Origin: Thereva unica
Taxonomy: Eukaryota > Arthropoda > Insecta > Diptera > Therevidae
Assembly (NCBI GenBank): GCA_949987705.1
Contig: OX465281.1
Coordinates: 87,076,543 to 87,140,542, forward strand
Direction: 5' to 3'
DNA length: 64,000 nucleotides
Made by a program: the position numbers and the translations under genes. Below are positions 53,329-63,396 of this stretch, one piece after another. The notes beneath the pieces were generated by a model. The model was not told where the DNA came from and ran no database searches. It was given only the letters and a program-made list of their open reading frames with translations. Numbering within the stretch: the first letter of the stretch is position 1; each line of letters begins with the position of its first letter.

Positions 53329-55934
53329 AGAATTTATTTATTATTTATTTATTTATTATTATGCAGGTGTAAGGAAATTACAGTTATTGCTTTTACAAAG
53401 TATCTTGGCAAAATTTTATCGTAGTTACAATTTTTATCCCAGTCATAAGAGTTTGTTACACAGTCCACTCTATGACGGGGTTAGTTAACTTAGAATCTAA
53501 AATTGGTCTTTCGCAATAACTTCGCTGAAGGCAATAATGCCTGTGCGCGACCCTGTACATATAATTTATCTTAAAACTATTCTATTACACTCTATCCATA
53601 GACATACTCATATATATATAAAAGAAGTAACAACAAGTATTGTATATTTACAACATTCATGGATGCATCAGCCATCACAGAATTCAAACGATGGGGTGAA
53701 ATAATGATTTCACTTCTTCCGTATTTAATCTGATAATCCATTTTCTAATTTCTCTAGATCTTTTAAGTTTATCAATTTGTTTTTCTTTTAAGTTTTCTGG
53801 AAGTAAATTAAATATTTTCACACTTAAGTATCTATTATTTCTTCTATCAATTTCTTTATTTATCCTCGGTGTTGGTAAAAATTGTTGCCTTGCAGATGTT
53901 TGTTTTATTTTTAAGAATTTAGTTTGAAGTGACTCGAAGTTAGTGAAAAGCGATTTTTCAATATAATATTTTCTCAACTCAATTATTTCTCGTTCTCTGT
54001 ATAATTGTTCTGAAGGGAAAGAAGCAGACTTATTAAAAATTAATTTAAGTATTGTTTTTTGTATACTTTTAATCGGAGCTAATACCGTATTCGTTGCTCC
54101 TCCCCATGCAATTAAACCGTAAGTTGCAGTAGACCAGAAAGGCTATAGTATAAAGTCATTAATTGTTTACTTGAAGTATACTTTTTAATTTATAAATAGG
54201 TAAATAATGTATCTAGTTTTCTTTGATATATTTAATACATGTTCATTCCATCTCAAGTAAGAATCTACCATTATTCCCAAATATTTAGTATAATTAACCC
54301 TTTCGATTTGTTTACAATTACATTGGTCATTCGGGTTGCAAAAGAAGTCGTGAATCCTTATACTGGATGTTGCTGGTAAACTATTACTGTAACTACCAAA
54401 GGTGATATATACTGTTTATTAGTGTTCAAAGAAAGGTGGTTACGGCAAAGCCATATCATTACTTTATTTACTTCAATATTTGCGACTCGTATTGCATCAT
54501 CCCAATCTTTTCTCTAATAAGTAAAACTGTATCATCAGCAAAGGAATATAAATTTGCATTGAGATCTAGACTAAAAATACTATTCAAATATAATATGAAC
54601 AGAATTGGGCCTAAAATAGTGCCTTGAGGGACTCCACATTTTACATCTTGTTCACAGCCTAATTTATCATTTATTTTAACTACTTGCTTTCTGTCCGACA
54701 GATAGCTTTTTATCAGGTTGTATGCAGTTCCTTTAAACCCCATGCAATAAAGTTTTCTCAACAAAAATATTATGATCAACTGTATCAAAAGCCTTGGCCA
54801 GGTCCAAAAATATAGCGATACAAGGGTCGGAAGTGCTAATCGCATCATGTATTTCATCAAGAACTTTAGTTAACGCGTGATCTGTACTCTTACCCGACTG
54901 GAATCCAAATTGATTCGGATCTATCAATTTATGCTTTTCAACGAATTTAATAATTCTCACTTTCAAAATTTTCCCAAATACTTTCGCGAAGTTAGATATT
55001 AAAGATATCGGTCTATAGTTTGTCTTTTTATGTTTATCTCCCGCTTTAAAGATGGGTATAATCTCCCGCTTTTTTTAAAAAATTGGAAAAGTCTCTACTT
55101 CGATAGAAGAGTTAATTAGATACACGAGGGGTTTAGCAATTAAGTCAACTATCCATTTCAGCATCGAAACTTGCAGTTTATCTATCCCGGATGCTTTGTT
55201 AGATTTCAACTCAAATATGATTTTTATAATTTCAGTTTCAGTCGTAGGATAAAGAAAGATCGAATGTGGGTTTGAAAAATCATTTTTAGTGTCATACGTG
55301 GGAACATTTTCAAATTTTTTAGCTATTTCCGAGCCGATGTCAGCAAAAAAATTATTAAATTCATCAGCGATTTTTCTTTCATCATTAATGTACGTATTTT
55401 TTCCTTCTGAAAATAATTTTTGGATTTTGTATTTGCCCGTGCTTTTACTTTTTACTTGTGAGTTCACAAACTCCCACAATTTTCTACAATCATTGCTTAT
55501 ACTAACTAAAATATCATCATAATATTTTATTTTAGCTGCTCGTATCAAACTCTTTAGTTTATTTTTATACGCAATATATTTGGTTTTAAGACCGAGGTCA
55601 TTTCGGTTCTTTTTGTGTTTTTGGTATAATTTATCTTTTATCTTACATGACTTAAGAAGTCCTTTCGCTATCCAACTATTCCTTTGCTTATTTTTCTTTG
55701 GTTTGGTTTTCACCGTAGAAGCTAAATTTACATAAAATTCAATTTTTTAGTAAACTTTTCGACCGCGAACTCAACATTTGATTCGTTATAAACATCATAC
55801 CATGTTTCTGTTTTCAACAATTCCCGCAATTTTTCGTAGTTTATCTTAACTTTTCTTTTTTGTTGTGTAGTATTATTATCCTCAGTTTGTTCGTAGCCAA
55901 TATTCAAAATAGTAGCGTAGTGGTCTGTTATACT
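53329..55934 (-). mobile_element. LINE-F, non-LTR retrotransposon on the - strand, cut by the gap
   Basis: The 3' end is marked by tandem AAAT/AATA (plus strand 53331-53370, TTTATTTATTATTTATTT). About 300 bases of 3' UTR and frameshifted ORF2 pieces extend leftwards of the gap. The endonuclease should lie in the N-run. Confidence 0.75.
53684..55930 (-). pseudogene. LINE-F ORF2, RT and C-terminal region
   Basis: Reading leftwards from the gap: the end of the endonuclease (ITDHYATILNIGYEQ), linker (NSWIAKGLLKSCKIKDKLYQ, RKIADEFNNFFADIGSEIAK), and RT beginning SNKASGIDKLQVSMLKW. Breaks near 55075 and 54970 precede DPNQFGFQSGKSTDHALTK and CIAIFLDLAKAFDTVDHNI; another frame gives CGVPQGTILGPILFILYLN and the catalytic YSFADDTVLLIREK. 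A C-terminal piece (KQTSARQQFLPTPRI, NRYLSVKIFNLLPENLKE) ends at 53684. Motifs fit Jockey-type LINEs. At least four frame changes. Confidence 0.75.
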
Positions 55935-56134
55935 NNNNNNNNNNNNNNNNNNNNNNNNNNNNNNNNNNNNNNNNNNNNNNNNNNNNNNNNNNNNNNNNNN
56001 NNNNNNNNNNNNNNNNNNNNNNNNNNNNNNNNNNNNNNNNNNNNNNNNNNNNNNNNNNNNNNNNNNNNNNNNNNNNNNNNNNNNNNNNNNNNNNNNNNNN
56101 NNNNNNNNNNNNNNNNNNNNNNNNNNNNNNNNNN
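55935..56134. other. Assembly gap of 200 N
   Basis: Exactly 200 N, so the size is probably nominal. The left side is LINE-F endonuclease and the right side is Gypsy-A 3' LTR. The missing sequence should include the LINE-F 5' part and at least 520 bp of the LTR (counterpart of 63397-63918). Confidence 0.95.
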
Positions 56135-57390
56135 ACATCGGAAACGAACAACTCTGGGAAGGTAGGCTGATCAGCTTGCCTTTTGACAACACAATTTACA
56201 GGCCACTAGGGTACCTCACCGCGGGTTTGTACATATGAGGACTCGCACAAGCTATGGTACTCTAACCGTTATTCAACATATATTCATACACCAATGGTTG
56301 TGGAGATTCCTCACCCGTGAACGAAAAAATGACTATAACACACAAGAAAAACTCAAATTATCTCTGGTGGCTCGTAACCAAAAATGAGCTTAAGGGAATA
56401 TTACAAGGAAGGGAATAACATCAAAATTCACATCTTAATTCTACATGAATAATTCGTTGCAATATATTTAAAAAGAACTCAAAATTAATATAATTAAAAA
56501 AAAAGAAAAAAAAATCCTGGTCCCCCGTTAAGACACCACACAACAAAAATTTACTGCTCCGTAAATTTACTGGTCCGTCTTCAGAGTTTTCTTCTGTAAC
56601 CCAGCCTCACTCCAACAATCGCCTCGCCGGTCACCAGAACAAAATGATAGGTTTTCAAAGGCCCTCTTCAGTTGGGCATACACTTCGGGAGTCTATCTCG
56701 CGAAGGCTCCGTCGCTCACCAATAAATTAACAAATTACTTACAGTTTATTTCCCCCTTACAGTTCTGGGGCTGAAGGCCTGACCCCCTCTTGGCCCAGTC
56801 CGCGAAACAGCACATTTATTCTTTCTTCATTTAGTCCATTCTCTCGTTTCCGGGGTTGGCCCTGATTACAGCTAAATTTTCCAAATTCGCCTTCCAGCAG
56901 TCTCCTGTCCCCCTGGTGGTGAATTTATTCAGGGAAGGTCCCGGCGATTTTTCAAAAAAAATCAGTTTTTTTTTTTTTTTTTTGTTTTTATAATTCCAGA
57001 ATTATTCCTTGGCAATCCCCGGCTTTATACCGCCCGGTGGATATGCTTATTCAAATCGACAAAACTTTACAAAAATTATTCCGGACGGATATTACATTTA
57101 ATAAAATTCAAAGATTTTCCGACCGACGAACAAAATAATCAATTATTTTTTCAAGAAATATTTTGTTTTTATTATTCCTGCCTGCTTCACAGGCCTAATA
57201 CTCCCAACTGAACTGATTCCCAATAAAAAACGGCCTCCCCTTTTTCATTCCCCAGTCGCTCCCTTTTTCATAGGCTTCCCTTTTTCCAAAAAAAAATTTC
57301 CTATAAAAACGCAGTACTTTTTTAATTTTACTATAAAATTTACAATTAGGAAGTGCCTATCGGGTATATTTATAAGCCCGCCGTTACACA
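56135..57390 (-). repeat. Gypsy-A 3' LTR (partial)
   Basis: On the - strand it starts TGTGTAACGGCGGGC at 57390 with a TATA box just inside, and runs into the gap. Together with the visible part of the 5' LTR (63397-63918) the LTR is at least about 1.78 kb. The 5' start was chosen because TGTG mirrors the CACA end of the 5' LTR and follows the purine-rich GCCGAGGG. Confidence 0.65.
57364..57376 (-). promoter_or_regulatory. Gypsy-A LTR TATA box
   Basis: TTATAAATATAC on the - strand, about 15 bases inside the LTR start, flanked by CGGG/CCCG so that the 20 bases around it form an imperfect palindrome. An identical box in the 5' LTR would drive genomic RNA, but that end lies outside the window. 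Confidence 0.45.
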
Positions 57391-57683
57391 CCCTCGGCGC
57401 CACAAACCCGACTTGCGAGGGGGTGAGGAGCCGAAAAAAACGGCGTCGTGCTTTCTAACGTATTAATCTATTGTCTGAGCTAACGTGTGGCTCGCCCCAT
57501 GACCCTGATAGTAGGAGTCTCATGCTTTGTCGACTGAACTAGCCGGGTTCAATGGATAGAAGGTAAGAGGCGAAGGAACCATGCCTCGGTAGGAAACTGG
57601 TCTGGCAGCCGCTGCTGGTCTACAACACAAACACTTCGCCCCAGACGACAACTTACTCAGGAACAACTTACTTCGATGTAAGG
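57391..57683 (-). other. Gypsy-A pol 3' untranslated segment
   Basis: Spacer between the pol stop and the 3' LTR; no env-like ORF. The purine-rich GCCGAGGG abutting the LTR is the best polypurine-tract candidate. Confidence 0.5.
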
Positions 57684-60600
57684 CTAAGGCCGCAGATCTT
57701 TGGCATGATACGTGCCAAGAAGCTTACCACACAAATCCTCCAATTCGTATAGACTATTACCAATTCGCTTCCTTATACGTGATTTCACAAATTTATCCGC
57801 CAATTTAGCATTGAAATGCTCTGCCCGTTTGCTGATCGGAAAAGTTCTCCTAAACACTTCTTGCCCCGGGCGATATTCCACGTCTCGACAACGCAAGTTG
57901 TATTGTTTTTCGTGTCTTACATGCGCTGCAGCGAGGCTAAGTTCGATCCGCTCTCGAAGCAATTGTAGGCGATCCGATACTGGCAAATGCGATATATCCC
58001 CGTCTTGAAAGACGTTCAACTTCTTCAGAACCGGATAAGCCGATCCATGAAGAATCATGTGTCGCCCAAACAGGGCCTGATAAGGGGACATACCGATTGC
58101 CTCATGACGAGCTCCTCGGAGAGCGCACTCTATACAGGTAAGATGTTTGTCCCACTCTCGTTGGTCCTCATTCAGATATGCCCTAATAGCGGCGAGAACG
58201 GATCTATTTACCCTCTCTGAGGCATTTGGATGCGGAGAATATATGCCTGTACGCACATGTTTCACGCTATAATCATCCAGCAATTTAGCGAACTCGCGGG
58301 AGGTGAACTGCCGACCATTGTCCGAGAAAATAGTTTCCGGCACACCAAAAGTGTGAAATATAGTTTTCTCTAGAAAATGTACGGCAGCCGCCGAAGTTTC
58401 TGCCCTTACTGGATGAAGAAACACGAATTTGCTGAATCCATCCAAGACAACGAAAACTGCGGTATGTCCTTTCTTGGTCCGGGAATATGGACCCAGGAAA
58501 TCTACGTATAGGAATTGAAAAGGATTTGTAACCTCCATGGGCTTCCCCATTGGTGGTCGCAATATCGAATTGGGAGATTTGGTGGCTTTGCACGTGTCAC
58601 ATTGTGACACGAAGGTTTTAACCTGCCGAGCCATACCCGGCCAAAAATACTTGACCCTTAATCTAGCCAGTGTCTTTGCCACCCCGCCATGTGCGGATTG
58701 AGGAGGCGAGTGGGCCGATTCGATAAGAGGAAGCGTCAACTCCGCGGGAATCCACAGCTTCCACGTTAATTCGTCCGCCACCGGGTCTCCCGTACGTGGG
58801 GACGTCCGGTGAAAAACGTACCCCTCCGAAACACGCAAGTCTGGAAGCTGTTGGGTAGTACTCAAGATTTGTTCAGCCAAGTTAGTGTATTCTGAAGACC
58901 TAAAGGCCGAGGAATCCATGTCCACTTCGCGACAGAAAAAGAGGTCGTCCACGCAGTCCCTGCGCGACAAGGCATCAGGTACTACGTTTTGACTTCCTTT
59001 TCGGTGTTCGATCGTGAACACGAACCCCTGGAGCTTTAGGCTCCATCTAGCTAATCGACCGCTTAGCTCTTTCTGATCCATGAGCCACTTCAGACTAGCA
59101 TGGTCAGTTATTACCGTGAATGCTTGACCCTCCACATATGCTCTAAACTTCTTTACACTCAGTACCGCGGCGTAACATTCAAGTTCCGTGATGGTGTAGT
59201 TCCGCTGTGCTGCGTTCAGTTTCTTAGACATGTAAGCGATGGGATGTTCTCCTCCCTCACTGTCTCGCTGAAACAGCACGCTTCCCACACCACTTCGGCT
59301 AGCATCGCACTGAATATAAAAACGTTTAGAAAAATCCGGAGTGACTAGCAACGGAGCCTCGGTCATAAGCTGTTTTAGTTTCTCGAAAGACTGCTGGGCC
59401 TCGTCCGTCCATCTGAACGACTTGTTCTTTAAACAATCCGTAACTGGAGAAGCCACGCTTGCATAATTGTGGATGAACCTCTGATACCACCCCGTCATTC
59501 CCAAAAATCTCCGAACCTGCTTATGAGATATGGGAGTTGGAAATTCAGTGATGGCCGTCACCTTTGCAGGATCCGTTTTCAAAGTTCCATCCCCAATTAT
59601 GAAGCCAAGATACTTAACTTCAGTTACGCAAAATTTACATTTGCTTAAGTTGATGGTCAACTTAGCCCGACGTAGGCAACCAGCAACCTCATCGAGAATG
59701 CGTACATGTTCGTCAAAGGTAGGTGAGACAATAAGCAGATCGTCCAAATAAACGAATACGTTTTCACGCAAGTGTCCAGGTATAGCCTTGTCCATTAAGC
59801 GGCACATTCGCTGTGGCGCGTTGCACAGACCAAAAGGCATCACTGTAAATTGGTATAATGGACGGCCTGGGACAGTGAAAGCTGTCCTTTCTCGCGACTT
59901 CTCTTCCAGAGGAATTTGCCAGAAGGCGTCCTTCAGGTCCAGACTGGTGATATACTTGGTATCTTGCAGACGACCAAGTAAACCATCAACATGTGGAAGA
60001 GGGTAGGCATCCTTGACAGTGACGGAATTCACTTTGCGCGAGTCAAGGCACAGGCGTACCTTCCCTGGTTTGCGCACCAGCACCACTGGAGAATTCCAGG
60101 GGCTATTGGATGGCTCAATTACCCCAAGAGTCAACATCCGGTCTAACTCATCATACATTAGCTTCTGTATGGCAGGTGAGACCGGATAATGCCTCTGTTT
60201 AATGGGAACTGAGTCACCCGTATCGATGATGTGCTCTTCCAGGTTGGTTTTCCCCAGTCCTAAGACATCAAATGAGGGGAACCTGGCCTTTACTAACTCC
60301 AACTGTTGGCACTGCATTGACGTTAAGTCGTGCATCTTGGAAGTTGCTGTTGGAGCTTTGACCTCACTTACTATTTGGGGAGCGATTTTGAACAATCTCC
60401 AGAAATCAATTCCGAGATAGAGCTTTTGGCTAAGATTGGGTACCACATAGATGGTCATAACATGAGTCCGACCTCCAAAAGAGACCGGAAGCTTGACATA
60501 GCCAATAACTCTTTGTGGAGCCCCATCCGCCGTTTCCACACAAGTTTGCAAAGAATAAAACTTAACCTCGGGATGATCCTTCAGAAACGATTCAGCCTCC

Positions 60601-61031
60601 CGACCCAAACAGGTAATACTCGCACCACTGTCTAGTAAACCACTCACCTCTTCATTAGCTAAATAGACCTTAGCAAAGGGCCGATGATCGGACGAATCCG
60701 ATATGATTGCAGAAATAACTTTCTGCGAATGACGTCGTTTCTCTCTCGCTTGCCTCCTAACATCCGGAATGGACGCGGCGAAAGGTACCTTAGGAGGTTC
60801 CGCAAAAATGCGGTTTCGAGCGGTCTGGTACCTCTGCCAACGCAACAGAAAAGACTGTTGAGCCTCTGGTGAGGGGAAAGTTGGAAGAGGGTTTGGGTCT
60901 GTCAAGTCCGTGGTGAGCGAGGATTGCTCGCTATAGTCCTTGTCAGGGCTGAAGGCGGGTAAATTTAGGACAGGCGCGAGCTCCCGCCGAGCCTCGCACC
61001 CTGGACCTTGTTTCCCGAACATACGGGACAA
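57684..61031 (-). CDS. pol: Gypsy-A pol: protease, RT, RNase H, integrase
   Basis: A 1115-residue open frame. Protease has LLDSGAS with the catalytic Asp at residue 134. RT: WNSPVVLVRKPGKVRLCLDS (about 312-331), SLDLKDAFWQIPL (363-375), FGLCNAPQ (400-407) and YLDD (428-431). RNase H: DAS at 576, the Glu of TELE near 616, TDHASLKWL (642-650) and VPDALSR. Integrase: an exact HX6HX29CX2C finger (H774, H781, C811, C814) and core D844, D904 and E939 (D-59-D-34-E). The tail is basic with GNSLYELEDL. Translation probably comes from -1 slippage out of gag, so the nominal Met at 61031 need not be a start. No break seen. Confidence 0.95.
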   Translation of the reverse strand: MSRMFGKQGPGCEARRELAPVLNLPAFSPDKDYSEQSSLTTDLTDPNPLPTFPSPEAQQSFLLRWQRYQTARNRIFAEPPKVPFAASIPDVRRQAREKRRHSQKVISAIISDSSDHRPFAKVYLANEEVSGLLDSGASITCLGREAESFLKDHPEVKFYSLQTCVETADGAPQRVIGYVKLPVSFGGRTHVMTIYVVPNLSQKLYLGIDFWRLFKIAPQIVSEVKAPTATSKMHDLTSMQCQQLELVKARFPSFDVLGLGKTNLEEHIIDTGDSVPIKQRHYPVSPAIQKLMYDELDRMLTLGVIEPSNSPWNSPVVLVRKPGKVRLCLDSRKVNSVTVKDAYPLPHVDGLLGRLQDTKYITSLDLKDAFWQIPLEEKSRERTAFTVPGRPLYQFTVMPFGLCNAPQRMCRLMDKAIPGHLRENVFVYLDDLLIVSPTFDEHVRILDEVAGCLRRAKLTINLSKCKFCVTEVKYLGFIIGDGTLKTDPAKVTAITEFPTPISHKQVRRFLGMTGWYQRFIHNYASVASPVTDCLKNKSFRWTDEAQQSFEKLKQLMTEAPLLVTPDFSKRFYIQCDASRSGVGSVLFQRDSEGGEHPIAYMSKKLNAAQRNYTITELECYAAVLSVKKFRAYVEGQAFTVITDHASLKWLMDQKELSGRLARWSLKLQGFVFTIEHRKGSQNVVPDALSRRDCVDDLFFCREVDMDSSAFRSSEYTNLAEQILSTTQQLPDLRVSEGYVFHRTSPRTGDPVADELTWKLWIPAELTLPLIESAHSPPQSAHGGVAKTLARLRVKYFWPGMARQVKTFVSQCDTCKATKSPNSILRPPMGKPMEVTNPFQFLYVDFLGPYSRTKKGHTAVFVVLDGFSKFVFLHPVRAETSAAAVHFLEKTIFHTFGVPETIFSDNGRQFTSREFAKLLDDYSVKHVRTGIYSPHPNASERVNRSVLAAIRAYLNEDQREWDKHLTCIECALRGARHEAIGMSPYQALFGRHMILHGSAYPVLKKLNVFQDGDISHLPVSDRLQLLRERIELSLAAAHVRHEKQYNLRCRDVEYRPGQEVFRRTFPISKRAEHFNAKLADKFVKSRIRKRIGNSLYELEDLCGKLLGTYHAKDLRP

Positions 61032-62074
61032 CGGGTTGTTACAGTACCAGGCTTACCGCACCTATAACAAAATAAGCCTCGTGTTTCAGATGGGCAGTCC
61101 ATAAACAGGTGACCCTGTTGTTGACAATTCCAACAAGTGACAATCCGACGCCTGACTGGAGAATGGGGCCGCTTGACCTCATCCACCGCAGAATCGAAAT
61201 CGTCCCCTATTGGTTGCCTGTCAGGACTACGGTTGGCGGAGTCAATCTCGTGGACCCTGGGGATCTGCCGCCGTTCTTGACGCTTCTGCTCCTGCCACCT
61301 CTCCGCCCGCAAGCATACCTCTCGCAGTTGACGTAGTGTGGCAAATTGTTGCCCAATGACAAGAGAACCTAGGGACACATTAAGATTTTGTATGACGATG
61401 TCCACCAGTTCAACTTCTGGCATCGGACTCGCCATACGATTAAACAAAGACAACATCCTTGATACATATATATCATATGGGTCCCGGTCCTGTTTGCACT
61501 CAAGCATTAGCTTGATGATTTGGAAATCGGATTCCCGGCGCCTAAACTGCCTGGTCAAGTGGCCTCTCAAGTCGCTCCAATCGGGGTCACGGACCTGACG
61601 ACGAAATTGGGACCAGTACCAATCCTCAGCTCTGCCTTTCAACAAGGCAGAGATATTGCGACAGACCTCGGACTGGCTTACCCTTTCATCTCGAGCCCTC
61701 GTTTCCACTCGGAACAAAAACTCCTCCGCCGACAATTCATTATCGTCACCGGAGAACCGTATGTTCCATGTGGAAACTGGTGACCGTCTCTTGCTATCGA
61801 AAGGAGACACCTCCCTTCTCAAGACAGGTGGCGCCTGTTCCTCCGTAAGATCGTCCAGAATAGTTGGTGGAATGACAGGCTCAGTCGTAGGTCTGTGCTC
61901 AGACCGCAAATTTGTTAGCTCCTGCTGGAGTACCGCTAAATTTTCCGTCAATGTGCGTATCGCATCTCTTTGGGCCAAAGCTGAATCTGGGACCTCGGGT
62001 GCTTGATCTTCTCCTTCGTCGTCGGTTCTAGAGTTATCCGGAGCGGTATTTTTTCCACCCCGTAAGGTTGGCAT
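60965..62074 (-). CDS. gag: Gypsy-A gag
   Basis: A 369-residue frame from the ATG at 62074 (MPTLRGGKNT). An acidic N-terminus is followed by a short coiled-coil-like helix (about 33-58) and the capsid-like core: VSTWNIRFSGDDNELSAEEF (100-119), AEDWYWSQFRRQV (149-161) and REVCLRAERW (251-260). The first zinc knuckle is canonical (C314, C317, H322, C327). The second has Thr where His is expected (C336, C339, T344, C349), and Gypsy-B has the same substitution. It overlaps pol by 67 bases in the -1 relation. Gag should assemble particles and package the RNA. Confidence 0.9.
   Translation of the reverse strand: MPTLRGGKNTAPDNSRTDDEGEDQAPEVPDSALAQRDAIRTLTENLAVLQQELTNLRSEHRPTTEPVIPPTILDDLTEEQAPPVLRREVSPFDSKRRSPVSTWNIRFSGDDNELSAEEFLFRVETRARDERVSQSEVCRNISALLKGRAEDWYWSQFRRQVRDPDWSDLRGHLTRQFRRRESDFQIIKLMLECKQDRDPYDIYVSRMLSLFNRMASPMPEVELVDIVIQNLNVSLGSLVIGQQFATLRQLREVCLRAERWQEQKRQERRQIPRVHEIDSANRSPDRQPIGDDFDSAVDEVKRPHSPVRRRIVTCWNCQQQGHLFMDCPSETRGLFCYRCGKPGTVTTRCPVCSGNKVQGARLGGSSRLS
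61010..61016 (-). promoter_or_regulatory. Programmed -1 frameshift site GGGAAAC
   Basis: On the - strand, gag codons read TCG GGA AAC, placing G GGA AAC exactly in the X XXY YYZ phase, 45 bases before the gag stop and inside the gag-pol overlap. The following GC-rich segment can pair (e.g. CGAGCTCGCG-like runs near 60971-60985), as expected for a stimulatory structure. Gypsy-B has GGAAAAC here, a weaker version. Confidence 0.7.
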
Positions 62075-63377
62075 ATTAGTTGTCTTGAATTCGTTTCTTC
62101 AAATGATAAGCAACAGCAACCAATGATCTTAATCCAACTTCGATTCGTTCTACGATTACTTAACCTATAAACTATACCTAAAACCCAAAATTATTAGTGG
62201 AATCACTTAATTATGTAAATGTTAAAATAACTGTTAAGCTGAACTAAACTGGGAAAAAACTTATTCCAGGAAAGTATTCAAAAACATCCTCTACGCTATC
62301 AAAAAAATTAATTGCACAACTGGGATTGCAATGATTTCGCACTATGTACCCACTAAAATTATTTCTCTATCGAATTTACTAACAAAAGCAAGGATGGCAG
62401 CAGCGGGACAAACTCTCCTCCCCCCGAAATCCCGGAGGCCGAAGTCATCGTTGGCAGTCGACGGTGGCCATATTTAATCTGCATAAAGAACTCAAACTAC
62501 TTACTGGACCACCATCTAGCACCACCGTCGAATGTCGCTGACGACCCCGAAGGTACTTCCATATAATCTCGCTCAGTGATAGGGAAAGGTCCATGGCAGG
62601 GTAAGTTCAAAAAAGCAACCTCTCCCATACCACCAAGGGACGCCGCAATAACAGGGAAACTTCTTCAAAAAAAAAAAGAATTTGGACTTCCATATTCGCT
62701 GGCCACCCACGACTGAGCCGCAGCTCTGGGTGCCCTCAGGAAGGGTGCACCAGACTACCAGAAAGAAAGGAAAGCAACAAATCACACTACATCTGCAGGA
62801 GCTTCCACGGGGCGCAGTGCCAGGCGACGTCGCCTGTTAGCCTGACGGAGCCCGGGTCACACCTCCGCAACTCACCCGACAAATACTTAGCAGAAACACT
62901 AAAATTGATACCCTGATCTTAGTCGGCGCAGTGGCAGGCGGTTGTACGCCTGTTACCAAAGACGCTGAGTTAAGTATCAAGATCTGTAGTCACCGCTGTC
63001 ACTCCCTCCCCGCATAGCCAAGCGGTATCACGCTTGTTAGCAAGACAAGGAGGTAATGACTGGGATCGAAGTTAATATACCTAAAAAGAAGAAGTTACCT
63101 CGGTAGGGTGTGTCGAAAGGTAAAACCAACTAAACATTTACTCTAAATTTAGCGAAACTCAGAAACAAAAACGGGTATGGGCTAAGTCATCGCGGCCCTG
63201 GCTTAGCCCTACTACGTACCGTAGACGCAAGTGGTGATGCGATATCCAAACTTAAACAAACATAAAAATCCAGCCGTAAAGGCAACTCCGGGTATGCCGG
63301 GCACACCGAAATAAAAAAAAAAAATTCTAAATTAAAAAGAAAGGTTGTCCGTGCAGGACTTTGGCGGGCCTAATAAA
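62075..63377 (-). promoter_or_regulatory. Gypsy-A leader with four conserved hairpins
   Basis: Non-coding leader between PBS and gag. Potential hairpins (plus coordinates): 63179-63209 (GGGCTAAG/CTTAGCCC, 15-base loop), 63020-63035 (AAGCG/CGCTT), 62935-62951 (CAGGCG/CGCCTG) and 62821-62836 (the perfect palindrome CAGGCGACGTCGCCTG). The last three sit in a repeated frame, roughly CTAACARGCG-loop-CGCYTGNCACTGCG. Distances between successive hairpins match Gypsy-B within a few bases. Candidate packaging, dimerisation or translation signals. Confidence 0.6.
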
Positions 63378-63394
63378 GCCCGCGTTGGGCGCCA
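63378..63394 (-). promoter_or_regulatory. Gypsy-A primer binding site, tRNA-Lys type
   Basis: On the - strand TGGCGCCCAACGCGGGC, two bases downstream of the LTR end, complementary to the 3' end of a tRNA-Lys (CTT)-like tRNA ending TTGGGCGCCA. Confidence 0.75.
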
Positions 63395-63396
63395 TT

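Noticed and set aside
55860..56192. ORFs crossing the N-run
   Set aside because: Artefacts of reading through 200 N.
56135..57683. An env-like third ORF after Gypsy-A pol
   Set aside because: No long frame exists between pol and the LTR; the element looks like a gag-pol gypsy only.
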